Positions 24,310 to 36,834 are shown, counted from the first letter of the stretch. The stretch: DNA of 64,000 nucleotides from Physella acuta (GCF_028476545.1 NW_026732015.1:184501-248500), one strand, 5' to 3'. Notes: generated by a model from the sequence alone, not told the origin. Made by a program: numbers and translations.

Positions 24310-26550
24310 AAATAGATAAATATATGCAGATTAACGCGCCAGCGACTCTTGAGGTCGCAGTAGACTATCAGTATCAACTGTATCGGGTTTCAGTGTTTTG
24401 GGTTTTTTATGCTAAAACTATAGAGATAAATATTTTTTGAAGCAGTGCTTTTTAAATTCTTTTGATGTCAATGTGACCTAACGCAATTCACGTATTTGAT
24501 CTGTGTATTACATATATATTTGTTTTGCTGTCTATATTTAATATCATATGAAAATTTAGAATGACATTTTGAAAGTGATGTCCTTTTCTTCTTACCAAAG
24601 GTTCACTGAATTCCACCGAAATGTGGCAAGAGATTTGTTATCAGTCTGGTATAGTTGTGATCTAAAGACAGGTGGATCTCGTAAAGGTGGGAGTCCAGTA
24701 CCGATGTTGCTAGACTCGTTTGTGGATTGGCACCGCATGTCTAAGTGTGTGTGTATGTGTGTGTGTGTATGTATGTGTACCTTTAAACACGATAACTTGA
24801 GTACCGTTACAGCTAGGTTGATGACATTTCATATATAAGTATTATATCAAAATGCATGGTGCTGTTGGCATCTCCGTGGTTTCCCGTGAGTGCTGTGGCT
24901 TTTTTTTAGTTTTAAGGAGCACCCTTTGATACTGACACGTCTGCACACGATGTTTGATGATCCAGGTGCCATACTCAGCGCCCCTGCCGTAGTGTAACAG
25001 TGGGCTCCCGAGAGCGCCCCTCTACGTGCCTAACACCTGCGGTCAATGAAGTGTGTTCTACCTCACTATAACGGAGAGCGATAAACGTAAACCCAAGGCT
25101 TACATACAACACGCCCTGTTGCGTGCTGGGCGGTAGTGTAGGTAAATCCGTGACCCGACACATTTGATCCAAGAAATATAGCGCAGGCATTGTAATAATT
25201 AAATAGCTTAGTTTTAGAATACAAGATCACAAGTCTAATAATATAGATTGGTAACGCATTGATGAAACCCTCTTAATATATTTCGTCAGACTTTCGTCTA
25301 AACCAGCGACAACGCGCGATTACGTTAACGCTAGTTGATAAATAAAACACGAACGCTTTGGTTTAATAAATACGAGATCTTCGTCTTCACTTTCTTATTT
25401 GTTAAAAAATGTTCAAGTTAATGTATTCAAAACAAAAAACAATTTTAGGAAGTTCAGGTTTCATTTTCAATTATTCCTGCCTCTTAATCCCTCTCGAGGA
25501 CTGTTGGCTTAGACGTTAAAGTAGTTTTTTTAATCTATTTTGTTGACATTATAAATATTATGAAACAAAATAACCGCTCTTTTTATTTTCGTTAGATATT
25601 TCGGTGGCAGTCGTCCAACCCCCCCCCCCTCACCCACCGCCCCACCGAAGAAATGATTTATTCGTCTAACGGTAATAATCAAGACGCATATCTCCTTAAA
25701 AAAAGTATGTCTGTTCAGTAATCTACTTTTAAACTTAGCTATTTGTAGATAAATCCAAACTTTGACTAGCTGAGCTACATTTGTTCGATTTTTTCATCAA
25801 ATAAAGTATATTAAGTAAAATAAAATAACTATTGTACACTCTTTTCGCCAACTATATATCAAGCTTGATACTTTTTATGTTCGCCATCAGTAGAATGATA
25901 ATTAAGTACCGCGTTATGCTAAAACAATAGCAATAAAATATAACTCAGCATATTATACCATGTGGTTTAGAGCCCTACAGTGAATACACTTAACTAATAT
26001 AATGTTACACACTAAATTCACGTGCATTAAGTATTAAGTCATGGCCAGAATACACCAGCACTGGTAGCTGCTATGGGTGGTATAGAAACAGAAGTGGCTA
26101 CTTGTGGTTTGGTGGGGAGGGGATATTGGTGGTAAGATTTGGTTTGAGAAGTGGGTGCTGGTTGTGGTATTGTTGAGTACGTATTTGATTGGTGGTGGCG
26201 TTATGAACAGATTTAATTTCTTGAGGTAGGTCTTAAGGTAAAAAACAAATGTCTCATATGGTCTAATTTTTACTGAAGGCCAATCATTGCTGAGATAAAG
26301 GTAAATCAAGATGCACAAACTACAAATAGAAAATATTCAATTTGTTTTGTTTTGGTTAATGTTTTTAAGTCGAGAACTTAAGACGTTTTACTTGGAATGT
26401 GGCAGAACATGTTTAGATATTTTGTTGTGGGTGCTGAACTAATACTTTAATTCCAAGATATCCTTCAGCAAATAAACACGTCTGGCCTATTGTCCTATAC
26501 AAAGCGCACAATAGAGACAGAAGTCGGGAATTCAATTGTGTCTATTTTAA
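24310..26550. other. No gene recognised
   Basis: Mixed sequence. It has a short TG-rich run (24745-24780) and a GC-richer stretch at 24960-25190 that looks like a dispersed repeat. A C-run lies at 25620, and a GGTGG-rich stretch at 26040-26200. The short ORFs show no domain motifs. Confidence 0.45.
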
Positions 26551-26784
26551 GACAGTATTTTCTCCAAACAAAAAAAAATATGGGAAATAAAACTGTTTCC
26601 TCTGCCAGGCTGTGAAACTGGAGAACAAAAAAGTAGTGTAACATGCAAAAGAATTGTGCACGAAATGAACACAAATAGTGTGGTCGAGAAAGTAAAGAAA
26701 CAGTGTATTTCAAACGATGACTTATCAATTATTAATTCAAACATTAAAGCTAAATTTAAAATAGCTGGTGACAGACTTTACTGA
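26551..26784 (+). CDS. Orphan open frame, 77 codons, possible terminal exon
   Basis: An acceptor-like TGTGTCTATTTTAAG precedes an open frame without an obvious start codon. It includes LPGCETGEQKSS, TCKRIVHEMNTNSVVEKVKK and AKFKIAGDRLY before a TGA. Composition looks protein-like (mixed polar and hydrophobic, three cysteines), unlike neighbouring low-complexity frames. I recognise no family. It could be the last exon of an unseen host gene or a transposon remnant. Confidence 0.25.
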   Translation, partial: DSIFSKQKKIWEIKLFPLPGCETGEQKSSVTCKRIVHEMNTNSVVEKVKKQCISNDDLSIINSNIKAKFKIAGDRLY

Positions 26785-27599
26785 ATCAATCTGTGAGCTA
26801 GTATTTGTCATTTTTGTGTTGAAAGTTTGACTTTCAGAGAATACAGTATATAGTGATAAGAAACTACTGATATTAGATATATACCGATTCATTTTCATAA
26901 CATTAATATATGTAACTACTTAAACCTAATATGATTACTTTATTCACGTATGTTCATTTCTGTAACTAAGGAATAGTCTGACCTTTTTTTTCGTTCCAGT
27001 ACTACGCTTCGTTATACTTATTTAATATACTTAAAAATATACTGTTACACATTCGCTTGAAATGAATATTATTATTGAAAGCATGAAGATTAATATGCTT
27101 TTATCTGGTGTTGGTAGTATTTAGATGTGTCTGTCTGTTGTTTGTATTTATAGTGGGAAATTGCCGTTTCTTCTCTTTAGATTTGAATAATCTATGTGAT
27201 TGCTTTGTCTGTCTAGAATACTTGCATTTGACTCCTATACATAAATGTTTAACGTTTTTCTTTTTGAATGCTTGCTTTCTTGCCGTTGCTATTGTCAAAT
27301 GTTATTTTGTTACCTAGGGTGTCGGTTGGTAAAAAATGACGTGTTGAGTGATGTAAATATTTTAGAGTTTCTTTTTCTCGAATTTTATTTCACTAATTTA
27401 TCTTTTAATGCATTGGCAATATGTACTTTAGTTAACTGTGTTCAAGATATCCGAAGAAATTAAAAAATGAATATGCAAACTAATTTTTAATTATGAAACA
27501 CTAAAAGTGTTTTTGTTGCGTCAAGAACGCAAAAAAAAGAAATAATGACATCACATGCCATATGTTTAAACTACAGAAAGAACACGAAACTAAAAGCGT

Positions 27600-27760
27600 C
27601 ATCTTCTATTTCATTCCAATTTGTTTTTTAGATCTATTTATCTACTCATCAAAACGTTCGCTATAAATTGTATGCAATTACCTAGGCCAAAAGTAATACA
27701 AATAACTTAAAAAAAAAACAAGAGAAATACCATTGAATAGCCGAGTTTTTAACAGAATCA
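27600..27760 (-). repeat. Dispersed repeat family A, partial inverted copy
   Basis: TTATTTCATTCCAATTTG-like sequence, AGATCTATTTATCTACT and GGCCAAAAGTAATACAAAT are the complement of blocks at 16050-16215. The copy directly abuts the left side of the LTR-flanked element. Confidence 0.5.
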
Positions 27761-27804
27761 ATTATGTCTATTAGTCAATGTGTGCATTTAATATGGTGTA
27801 CCAA

Positions 27805-30800
27805 CAGCTACATAGACGATAGACTTCTAGACATCCTTACATGACGACGACAAGACTTCTAGACATCCTTACATGACGACGACAAGACGCAGACTGACTT
27901 CTAACTATCTTCAAAACAACCAAAAAATTCTCTTTTACGTCACATCCTTATTTATTCACGCATTCATAATCTTTTATTAACACCACTACACACCTATTCT
28001 CAAACCATCGACAACTTTATTAACCCCATTCAACTACACACCTACTCTCAAACCATCGACAACTTTATTAACCCCGTTCAACCACACACATACTCTCAAA
28101 CTCATTCCATACACTTAAGTCCATTCACAACATACCCCTCTCCTTTCTTCAGCTGAAAATACATACCAGAACTATCAAACTATTTTCAGCTTCAACTTTT
28201 TTCTTTCTCAGAAATGCACCCATACAATATGCTAAACATGCAACAAACACAATGTTCTGTGGTCTATGATAAATCATCAACATCTTTTGGTCCCATCCAA
28301 CATCTTGGCCACACAAATCTTTTGGTCCCATCACACCCTTTGTCCACACATCGACTTATGCATCTGGTTTCTTGTCTCTGGACATCAACACACAAAAAAA
28401 TAATCCAGGACCAACATGTACCTAAACTATACAATAGCTTCTAATTTAAAATTAACATTGTTGAGTACCTATTCCTGTTATTAAAATATAATATTACTAC
28501 CAAATAGCAAAGTCACATGGCTTCTAACATGTGAAAATTAAATCACAACTAATATTTAAAATCAATACGATTTGGCCATATATTATATAACTCAATTGAT
28601 CCTTAAGCATAAAAAACTACTATCCAACTATCAGGAAATCAACAGTCCAAGCAAATACATGCACGTCATAATTAAACCAATTACCTTAAAGAGATTATAG
28701 TCAATTTATACAATGGAGTACACTAATGAACTAAATCAGAAATAACAATAAGCAAATATTATATCCCATAGAGGAGTATTTCCCATGAACCCCCAAAACA
28801 ACAACCAGGTACTCGGCACAACCTCGAGATACCAAAAATAAAACGGACTGCATCCTCAGTCTCGCAAAACAAAATCAACTATCTAGCGATGAAGATCAAT
28901 TATCTCCAACATAAAAATTATAAGCTAATGGATGGGTTCATTATCCAACCAAGAAAATCAAACCTCTTAGGATATTATAATTTAGCACATTGTACTTTGG
29001 ATATCACGATATAACTTAATCACATATATCAACTAATGGTGCATGATGACGCCTAACCAACTATTAGTATAGAAATATAATATCTAATGGAGGACAATTT
29101 TCCATGACCCCGGGACAAACAAAATATCTCGGCAAACCATCGAGATCCAAATAACCATAATCAATATCTATCATATAACTAAGTTACGTATCAACCAGAC
29201 AGCATCCAGCATGACTGGGTGACTACGACAATAAAATCAACTACTCTACACTGGAAACAGGAAAAATACTGGGTCCAACAACCAAATCAGAAAGTATATC
29301 CTCAATTGATATCATATCTAATACACCAAACACTTCCTAAACCTAGCACTAACAAAGTAACAAATTACTTATAGTTAATACATATTAAGACCATCCACAA
29401 AAAGGGAACCTAACGCTATATATTTCAATAACGCCCTCTCCAAGGCGCTTCCCTAACTGAGAATAGTAAACTGTAATTAACAAAAGAAAATTTAATTGTA
29501 CGTTTAAAGTTAAATTATTGTCAACAGCCTAAAATTATGTATATACATAATATTACAATAACGTACTCTATCTCCGTGATGGTAACTGGAGAGAGTAAAA
29601 CCATATTGATCTAATTGTGTTAAGTAACTGGTATTGTTTAAAACTAAGCATCTTAACTTACTAAGATGGTAGATAGCATGCCCCAATATTACATGATTCA
29701 CTACTAAATATTAAATAAAACTAGATTCTAAATTAAAGGGCATTATGAAATGTCACAATTAGTGTGAACTATGACACTGGTAACTGGATTCTAGATCTAG
29801 ATCAATGATGTTGGGGAAAACAAATTATAACCAGTAGGGCCTAAATAAATATTACTAAAATGAACACACACAAAATTGTATTAGATCTTAGTATCTAAGA
29901 AATGGAAGAGGTGTACTCAACTTAAAACAATCCCAAACGTCAGGTCTTTATAACAACTCCAGATCCCACACTCCATAGGCCACATCAGATTCAGGCGATG
30001 ACTTGTATAGTCTAAGACAGTCACTTAGTGGGTAGACTGGATATCCACATCCACTGGATTGGTGACGCAGATTGACGGCGACTTGTACTTCGAGAATCCA
30101 TGCAGATAATATAGGTCTTGTAGTACGGGGATTCATCTCGACCAATACTGGACTGAACAAACGAAGATGACGCAATGCAGAAAATTCTCGTCTACACTGT
30201 CGATAAAGTCAACCACGAAGAATTTTCAATTCTTGTTGACATGACGAAGGTCAAGGACGGAATTTAAATAACGTCATAAAAACTTGTAGGCTAAATAATT
30301 CAGCCCACCACGACGATGTGGGTCATACGAAGATGATGAAGTAAACCCTTCCAACCAACAGTTGGCGATGTAGGTGGAAACCCGAAAATTCAGTATTCTT
30401 CAACGGTCATGAAGAAAATCTGCATAAAAGTATTCCTCACGGCGAAAACAGCACGGCCATTGTAGAAGGTCGGGGACGAGTGGCGATTACGTCATAATAA
30501 ACAACTGTGGACATCAAATTAATGCCGGCCTTTGAACTACTGCTCAGCACGAACCAACGTTGAAAGAGGCCACATCTGCACCTTGACTGGAATCAATGGG
30601 CGATGAGAGACACGATATAGTCGCTGGATATCGCGCCGGTCAACCAGAAGTCCGTCTCTGGCAAATGACGACGAATCGAGCAGGCCACATCACGCGTCGA
30701 AAAGTCCATTCATCACGGTCCAAGGTACACAACTGAATCCCGATAAAGAAAAACAACCCTTGATACTGTAGATTACGACGTAATGCTGTAGATAACGGGC

Positions 30801-31281
30801 GAATCTAGATGAAAGCGTGCTGCTAGCCACAGATGAGATGACATCACGCAAGTGTAGATGGGAACGTACTACGAATGATAGGTTCAGCAAACCTCTGCAT
30901 CTACCATGTGTTGTAAAGTGAGTTTCTGTACAGGGTCGACGCTGAACGTGACGAACGAGGTATAGATGGAATATAGATGAGACAAGGCGGCTTTATCCAT
31001 TTCTATAATTTTATTACATCAATACATACAGCTACATCAACGGCAGACACAAAACGAAGACTTCCTAACACAACGACAACAAGACTCAGACTGACTCTCA
31101 ACTATCTACCTAACAACCAAAACATTCTCTCTTACATCACCACCTTATTTATTTACGCATTCATAATCTTTTATTAACACCACTACACACACACTCTCAA
31201 ACCATCGACAACTTTATTAACCCCATTCAACCACACACATACTCTCAAACTCATTCCTTACATTTAAGTCCATTCACAACA
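27805..31281 (-). mobile_element. LTR-flanked element without recognised coding region (LARD-like fossil)
   Basis: Two direct repeats match closely: about 27805-28132 on the left and 30909-31281 on the right. Both end TTCACAACA on the plus strand; the right one begins TGTTGTAAAG, giving TGTTGT...ACAACA ends. Read on the minus strand, the left repeat is preceded by GAAGAAAGGAGAGGGGTA, a polypurine tract. The right one is followed by TGGTAGATGCAGAGG, a possible primer-binding site, so the element runs right to left. An AATAAAG signal lies in each repeat. The interior of about 2.8 kb has no recognisable gag or pol. The repeats differ visibly, so the insertion is not recent. Confidence 0.7.
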
Positions 31282-31289
31282 GAGACCAT

Positions 31290-31935
31290 AGAAAACACAA
31301 CGCAGCTTAGCCACCTGTCTGGCGAGCTGTGGTTCACCCCGAATTTTTACAATAGTAGAGCCGGTTTGGTTCGAATAAGTGACGGCTACTAGGGGCAGAT
31401 ATTTTAGTTTTTAACCGATTTGAAACTAAGTGGAGATAACACGTTCTGATTGATATTTTCATTGTCGTCTGTAAACGGTTGCTTTCACTGGGCGAGATGG
31501 AGTGGGGGTGGGAGTGGGGGAGGCAGGGTGGAGGGGTGGTGTCAGATTCACCAATTATGAAATGTTAATAATTCGAAAATAAAACTACTAGATAGAGGCG
31601 TATGCTACATCGCGTGTCAGCTCGTAAAAAAATAAAACGTTTAAAATCAGCGATCTGTAGCTACTCTAGCATATAAACAAATATTTCCCATAGTATAATA
31701 TTTCCCTTTAAGAAAAAAAAATAAACCGGGAGTGATATCCCCTAAACTTTCTCGAACATTCTTATGTAAAACAACAGGGGATGGGAACTCGGGATATAGA
31801 CATGATTTTTTAAATCTAAAACTTTTTAAAATAGAATAAAATCTTGTAGAAAAAAAATTGCACACCAAGTGAACGCCAAATAAAATGTGCATAATATTGT
31901 GGAGTATTATTAGCACTTTATAAATTTACATGGGT
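31290..31935. other. No gene seen
   Basis: Ordinary AT-rich sequence with a G-rich run (31497-31540). No ORF shows motifs. Confidence 0.45.
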
Positions 31936-31939
31936 TTTT

Positions 31940-32390
31940 TTTAGAAATCGGAACTAGCGTAAATTACTACTTCCGGTCAACGGAAATTACTCAAAATTTG
32001 AAAGAAAGCAAAAAATTAGATCTTTTACTAACATGTGAAATTTCATTTATCTATCTGAAATAGTACTTAATTTCTAGGCTTTTGAAAAATTCAAATTAGA
32101 AAAGGTACCACTTTCAATTATCAGAAATTGCTCAAAAGTTGATACGTATGTAGGATTTTGATAAAATACTTATATATAAAATTGCATCAACCTAGCTGTA
32201 ATGGTACTCAAGTTACCGTGTTGACAGACACACAGACACACAGACACAGACAGACATACGGACATAATTTCAAAATTATGTTTTTCCGTATCAGTGAGTT
32301 TTAAAACGTCGAGATTAGCAAAAATCTCGATTTTTTTTTGCACGATTACAAGACTTTCCCTATTCTTCGGATATACGAGAAAGTAAAAAT
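31940..32390 (+). repeat. Dispersed repeat with CAGACACA tract, class unknown
   Basis: The body includes CTCAAGTTACCGTGTTGACAGACACACAGAC, a CAGACATACGGACAT stretch, a short hairpin (GTCGAGATTAGCAAAAATCTCGA) and a final ATACGAGAAAGTAAAAA. I recognise this arrangement as a repeat style common in mollusc DNA. No ends or coding frame can be fixed. Confidence 0.4.
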
Positions 32391-32984
32391 CTATATGTTC
32401 TTTAAAATAATTTTTAGTTCTTAAGTCTACATTGCCTGTAAAAACAGTCGCATCTTAAAAATGCAAGTCAAACTATCAAAAATTTAGAAATTGACTTGAC
32501 ATAATTACAAGCGTTTTATCAACAGCCAAAAAACAGAACATGGTTAACGCATACACTAAAGATAATAAATGTAAACAATTTTGATTGTCTTTTAAGAATA
32601 TCAAATGGCGCTCAAGCGCTAAGCAGGGGTAAACAGCTACATTTATTTCCGATGTTTTTAAGAAATTTCAGCACAAATGATGTCCTTGACTTTTCACTTT
32701 TAGATATGAAACTATTAGGAAACTATTGCAACGTTATAATGTTTGTCTACCTAAGCTATTGACGTAATGTAAATATAAGAGCTAAATAAATGTGCTGCTG
32801 ACGTTTTGACTTTCAAAACGGTAAGATTTATTTCGTTCACAATATAATAGACCACGTGGTAAGATCGATTGATCGATCTCTTTGAATGTATTTGACGACG
32901 TCACTTGCTGTACGATAAAACTTGGCAGGTGCTTAACTTGAACTAGACTACCCGTTATTCTTGAATAACCGTGGGTTTTGGGGC

Positions 32985-33283
32985 CCAATGATAATATTTG
33001 CATAAGGGCCCGAAAATCCTAGCTACGCCACTGCCCCCCCCCCCCCCCCCCCCACTTACCCCCGAATGCTACTGCCAGTGCAGTAAGAAATAACTGGAGC
33101 CCTTAAATTATTTCTACATTACAAAATAAACTGGATTTCTGTTTTCTTTTTAAAATTATTTATCTCTAAAACACTAAAATTCCAATGGAATAGCTTCAAT
33201 ACATTTAAAGAGGGAAAAGGGCCCCTATGTGCATCGGGCCTCTATGCCTTGCTTACTTTCGATTTACGGTAGCTACGCCACTG
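32985..33283. repeat. hAT-like terminal remnants
   Basis: TAGCTACGCCACTG occurs at about 33020-33034 and again at 33270-33283 in the same orientation. Each is preceded by GGGCCC-bearing sequence (GCATAAGGGCCC, AAAAGGGCCCC). This resembles the right end of the hAT element at 45002-45866 (TAGTTCCGCCACTG). No matching left ends or target duplications are seen. A run of C separates the two. Confidence 0.4.
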
Positions 33284-33494
33284 CATATATTCTCCTTTCT
33301 GAAGTAACACGCTAATTAGCAGTCTCTTATCTCGCAGATTTGAATAAGGTAAAAATTATGTCGCCATCTTGTGATTATAATTAAACCAATCAGATAACAG
33401 ATACAAGAGATCATAGCATCATCTTACCGTTCTATATGAGTGGCTACTGATACCTAATCATCAGCCTGGAACAAAATAGATTTGCATTTAACAA

Positions 33495-33655
33495 AAATGT
33501 TCATTTAGTAGCAATGTGTATTTAGAATCAATCTGTATTTAATAACAATATTCACTTAAGAACAATGTTCACTTAAGAACAATGTTAATTTAACAACAAT
33601 GTGCATTCAACAACAATGCGCATTTTACAACAATATCCATTTAGCACAAGGCAGA
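33495..33655. repeat. Short-unit minisatellite (about 20 bp x8)
   Basis: Degenerate units of the form AACAATGTTCATTTAAG, with the sixth and seventh copies nearly identical. Confidence 0.7.
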
Positions 33656-33834
33656 TTTAAATGTAAGTAACTAGAGGAAACTGACTACTTTTTTTTATTG
33701 TGGTGCTATCCTTAGCTCCTGACTGTCGAACAATGACTATACAGTCCAGAAAATTCCCCATTTTATTTTTACTTTCGTGATTTCTTTTAAATTTTAGGCG
33801 TCTTGCCTACGTGGAGAGACGCAGCAAAAGGTTG

Positions 33835-33955
33835 GGAAAAGTCGCTAGATCCAGACTTTAGCGTTAATGTTGAGAGTTGCTAAATCCAAACTTTAGCGTC
33901 AATATTGAGAGTCGCTGGATCTAAACTTTAGCGTCAATATTGAGAGTTGCTTCAT
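33835..33955. repeat. Minisatellite, about 50 bp x2.5
   Basis: The unit AGTTGCTAAATCCAAACTTTAGCGTCAATATTGAG recurs in two full copies and one partial copy. Confidence 0.7.
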
Positions 33956-34162
33956 ACAAAATACAAACAGAAACAAAAATGAGAAAGAAAACGAGTTGAT
34001 TTAAAACCGTTTATTTACGTTTATATTTACAAGCAATTTGCGACATTTTTTTCTCCACTCCCAATCAAACAATTAACAACTTTTTCTCTGATAAAAATAA
34101 CGAGATAATTAATTAAAAGTTTAATAAAGCTCTACAATATGGTCAAGAAATATTTTAAGAGC

Positions 34163-34434
34163 AGACATCCAACAGACGCCATGTTTGTTTACATTCTAGA
34201 AAAGACAGACATCCAACAGTCGCCATGTTTGTTTACATTCTAGAAAAGACAGACATCCAACAGTCGCCATGTTTGTTTACATTCTAAAAAAGGCAGACAT
34301 TCAACAGGCGCCATGTTTGTTTACATTCTAGAAAAGACAGACATTCAACAGGCGCCATGTTTGTTTACATTCTATACAAGAGCAGACATCCAACGGGCGC
34401 CATGTTTGTTTACATTCTATACAGGAGCAGACAA
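34163..34434. repeat. 44-bp minisatellite x6 in the 3' UTR of the peptidase-like gene
   Basis: AGACATCCAACAG.CGCCATG then TTTGTTTACATTCTA starts at 34163, 34207, 34251, 34295, 34339 and 34384, a strict 44-45-bp spacing, ending right at the stop codon of the minus-strand gene. A single diverged unit is found at the matching place behind the broken copy at 55.9 kb, so the unit is old and was amplified here. A minus-strand AATAAA lies near 34009, so the array is probably transcribed in the 3' UTR. Confidence 0.9.
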
Positions 34435-35916
34435 CTAGAAGTCGAAGTCCCCCCACAGCCCACTATAATTTAATCCAACAGATTTAGCTCCACTGTGGGG
34501 ATGGCCATGCCAGCCACACCCCACTCTGAAGACCATAGCCCCACTGCTACCTGGACAGGTACACGTTGTGTACGTGTACCTGGTCTCTACCCACCCCACC
34601 CTCTGCCTGTGTACCCAGTGACCTACAGAGACCTGCTTAGAACAGCCATGAGGATGTGACACTATAATGGTCAGCTTGTCCACATCTCTACGACTCTTGT
34701 ATTTGTCCCTTACTTTCTTACATAGACCATCAAACCGCCCCAACATCTCCTCCAGTTTATCCGCTACATCTACGTCATGTGTCACACAATAAAACTGACA
34801 CAAGTCTCCCTCAGTGGCTGACCCAGCCACCTCCCACCCATAAATGTTGACCAATGGACTTTTATCATCATCAAACCACAACCTACAGCTGGACTGTCTC
34901 GCCTCACTCTTATCAAAAACCACATGTGTGGCTGTCAACACACGAACCTCCCACCACACTTTGCTGGGTGTGTCCGAGTGGTCACATTCAGGACATGGAC
35001 AAGTTCTGTAGTCCCTCCTACCCTCTGTGAATTTGGTCACCAGCCACACCCTACCAGTCCCTGTCCTCAGTGAGTTCTGTCCCCTGGTGTTGTAGCAAGG
35101 ATATGGATCTTTAGTGACTGGTACAAACTCTGGTCTGTCTGGACTGGTCAACTTAACGGCTACCCTGACAGTTAGGTCAGCCAGGGCTTTTGTGAGGTCA
35201 TACACATCGTTGTCATGGAAACCAGGAGAAAAATGCTCAAGACTAAACTGATTTACAGGTACAAAGTTTTTATGGCCAGGATTTTTCTCACAGTTTGCAA
35301 GGTGTGTGTGTAGATCTACCTCACCTTGACCTTCAAGACATTCTTGTACTTCATGTGTACCTGTACAGGTAAACAAAACCATTTTTATTACTGTAAACAT
35401 TTCTTTAGCTGTTAAACTTTGACAAACATAAAACATGAAATCTATCTACAACCTCCAACTGTCACAACCATCACCATCTTAAGATACTCATCCAGTAAAC
35501 ATTTCAAACTACAGAATGTTCCAACATAAGGACTTCATCAGCACAAAACATTTAGGCATGCAGGTAGATACCTTTTGAATATCTTTCCAAATTGACATTA
35601 CCTGTAAAATATGTTGAGATGTCTCCTTCACTGGCCATACTGTTGTGGTCATCTAGACTATCCTCTCCACTGACCATACTGTTGTGGTCATCTAGACTAT
35701 CCTCTACACTGGCCATACTGTTGTGGTCATCTAGACTATCCAAGTTAATTCCTGTTAAATAAACCACAACACAAAGATTTGACACATTGTCTACATCAGC
35801 ACTAAACAATGGCTGTACACTTGATTAAGTTAAAAGATAATTAACAAACTTACCTGTAACTTGATGTGACAGATCTCTACTGGCCTTTACTATAGTCTTA
35901 TGGTCATCTGTGGCAG
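34435..35916 (-). CDS. Trypsin-fold (PA clan)-like protein, multi-exon, uncharacterised
   Basis: The last exon is 35360..34435 (acceptor CCTGTACAG, stop TAG). Preceding phase-1 exons are 35751..35602 and 35916..35854, all with good AG/GT borders. The N terminus lies further upstream; ATGACTGGTCCAG before a GTACCA donor near 36030 is a weak candidate. The large exon carries a likely catalytic triad. Counting from a methionine at 35436 in the same open frame, these are His171 in VLTATHVVFD, Asp221 in FYCVTHDVDVAD, and Ser298 in CPGSSGA. There are also a CPCPEC cysteine cluster, a SHPHGCSKQVSVG segment and a GLNYSG tail. The motif order H-D-S and GxSGA fit a chymotrypsin-like fold; proteolysis is inference. 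The 150-bp exon encodes three 13-residue repeats (SLDDHNSMASVED), so it is an acidic linker. I recall similar proteins as an expanded, unnamed family in gastropods. Confidence 0.75.
35631..35747 (-). repeat. In-frame 39-bp coding minisatellite x3
   Basis: Three 39-bp units at 35631, 35670 and 35709 encode SLDDHNSMASVED and two near copies. Differences between units are one to three bases. The array lies wholly inside a phase-1 exon of the peptidase-like gene, so unit gain or loss keeps the frame. A related DDH motif (ATDDHKTI) occurs in the preceding exon. Confidence 0.9.
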
Positions 35917-36103
35917 CTGTGTGATTGAAATAACCTTGACCTTCACATCACATTCAGCAGCAGTCGGTCACTCTGTTATATTTACAAATATTTTGACTTT
36001 ATAAAGAAAGAAGTTTAAATGGTACCTGGACCAGTCATCAACCAGTGTTTCTTTACAAACTACATAACAATAGTGTAGTGAAGGAGGATGAATGGGGGTG
36101 AAT

Positions 36104-36364
36104 GTTGTTGTGACTTGGTACCCTAACCCGTTCGTCCTTAATCAGTTCTGGTGCGTGAGTTGTAATAGTCCGGTTTGTACCAGTTTATAAAAGGGTATAT
36201 AAGGTGTATGAAAACGTGTGTGATGGCCACAGTTTTGTCCAGATCTCCAAGGTTAGTACAGGTTAGGTTTATACTAGTTTTTAGCCACTGTATCTTAGTT
36301 TACTAGCTTGTGTATTTTGTGTATAGACTAGACTGTGTTATGTGTAGATAGTGTATATACTATT
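36104..36364 (+). mobile_element. Possible LTR remnant
   Basis: TGTTGTGACTTGG, then GTTTATAAAAGGGTATATAAGG (TATA-like) and AATAAAATAC near the right edge resemble the layout of an LTR. No partner repeat, target duplication or clear right end is visible because a fold-back element follows at once. Treated as an uncertain fossil. Confidence 0.3.
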
Positions 36365-36677
36365 AATAAAATACTTAAAAAAAACTTTAAAAAAACACGT
36401 TTTTCTTGTGGACTAAACAGTAGAAAATAAATGTTGTGCTTCCTCGAGCTTTGCAGGTTCTTGTGATGACAGTTCATACATTTGATGACAAAAAACGTGG
36501 GTACGTTCACCATCAAATTTCCCGACCCATCTCCCCGACCCACGTTTTTTGTCATCAAATGTATGAACAGTCATCACAAGAACCTGCACAGCTCGATGAA
36601 GCACAAAATTTATTTTCTACTTCTTAGTCCACAAGAAAAACGTGGTTTTTTTAAAGTTTTTTTTAAAGTATTTTATT
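36365..36677. mobile_element. Fold-back MITE: long imperfect palindrome, arms of about 140 bp
   Basis: The left arm starts AATAAAATACTTAAAAAAAACTTT and runs through GGACTAAACAGTAGAAAATAAA and TTTGATGACAAAAAACGTGGG (to about 36500). The right arm from about 36538 is its complement, with a few mismatches. The loop is about 37 bp. A partial third arm follows to about 36765. The CTAAAAAGTAGAAAATA and CACGTTTTTC words link it to loci at 11289 and 17527. Four overlapping ORFs here are mirror images of one another, so they are by-products. Confidence 0.85.
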
Positions 36678-36834
36678 TTCTCCTTTTTAGTCCGTTGCTA
36701 CACATGAAAAACGTGGTTTTTAAAAAGTTTTTATATAGTTTATTTTCTACTTTATCTAATGACTTGAATTAAGTATGACTTGACTAAGTGTTTTTAAATA
36801 CATATAAATTTAGTGGATTTTTTAGGTACCCATC

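Noticed and set aside
36413-36772. Four similar frames around the 36.4-kb palindrome
   Set aside because: They are mirror copies of the fold-back arms, not genes.
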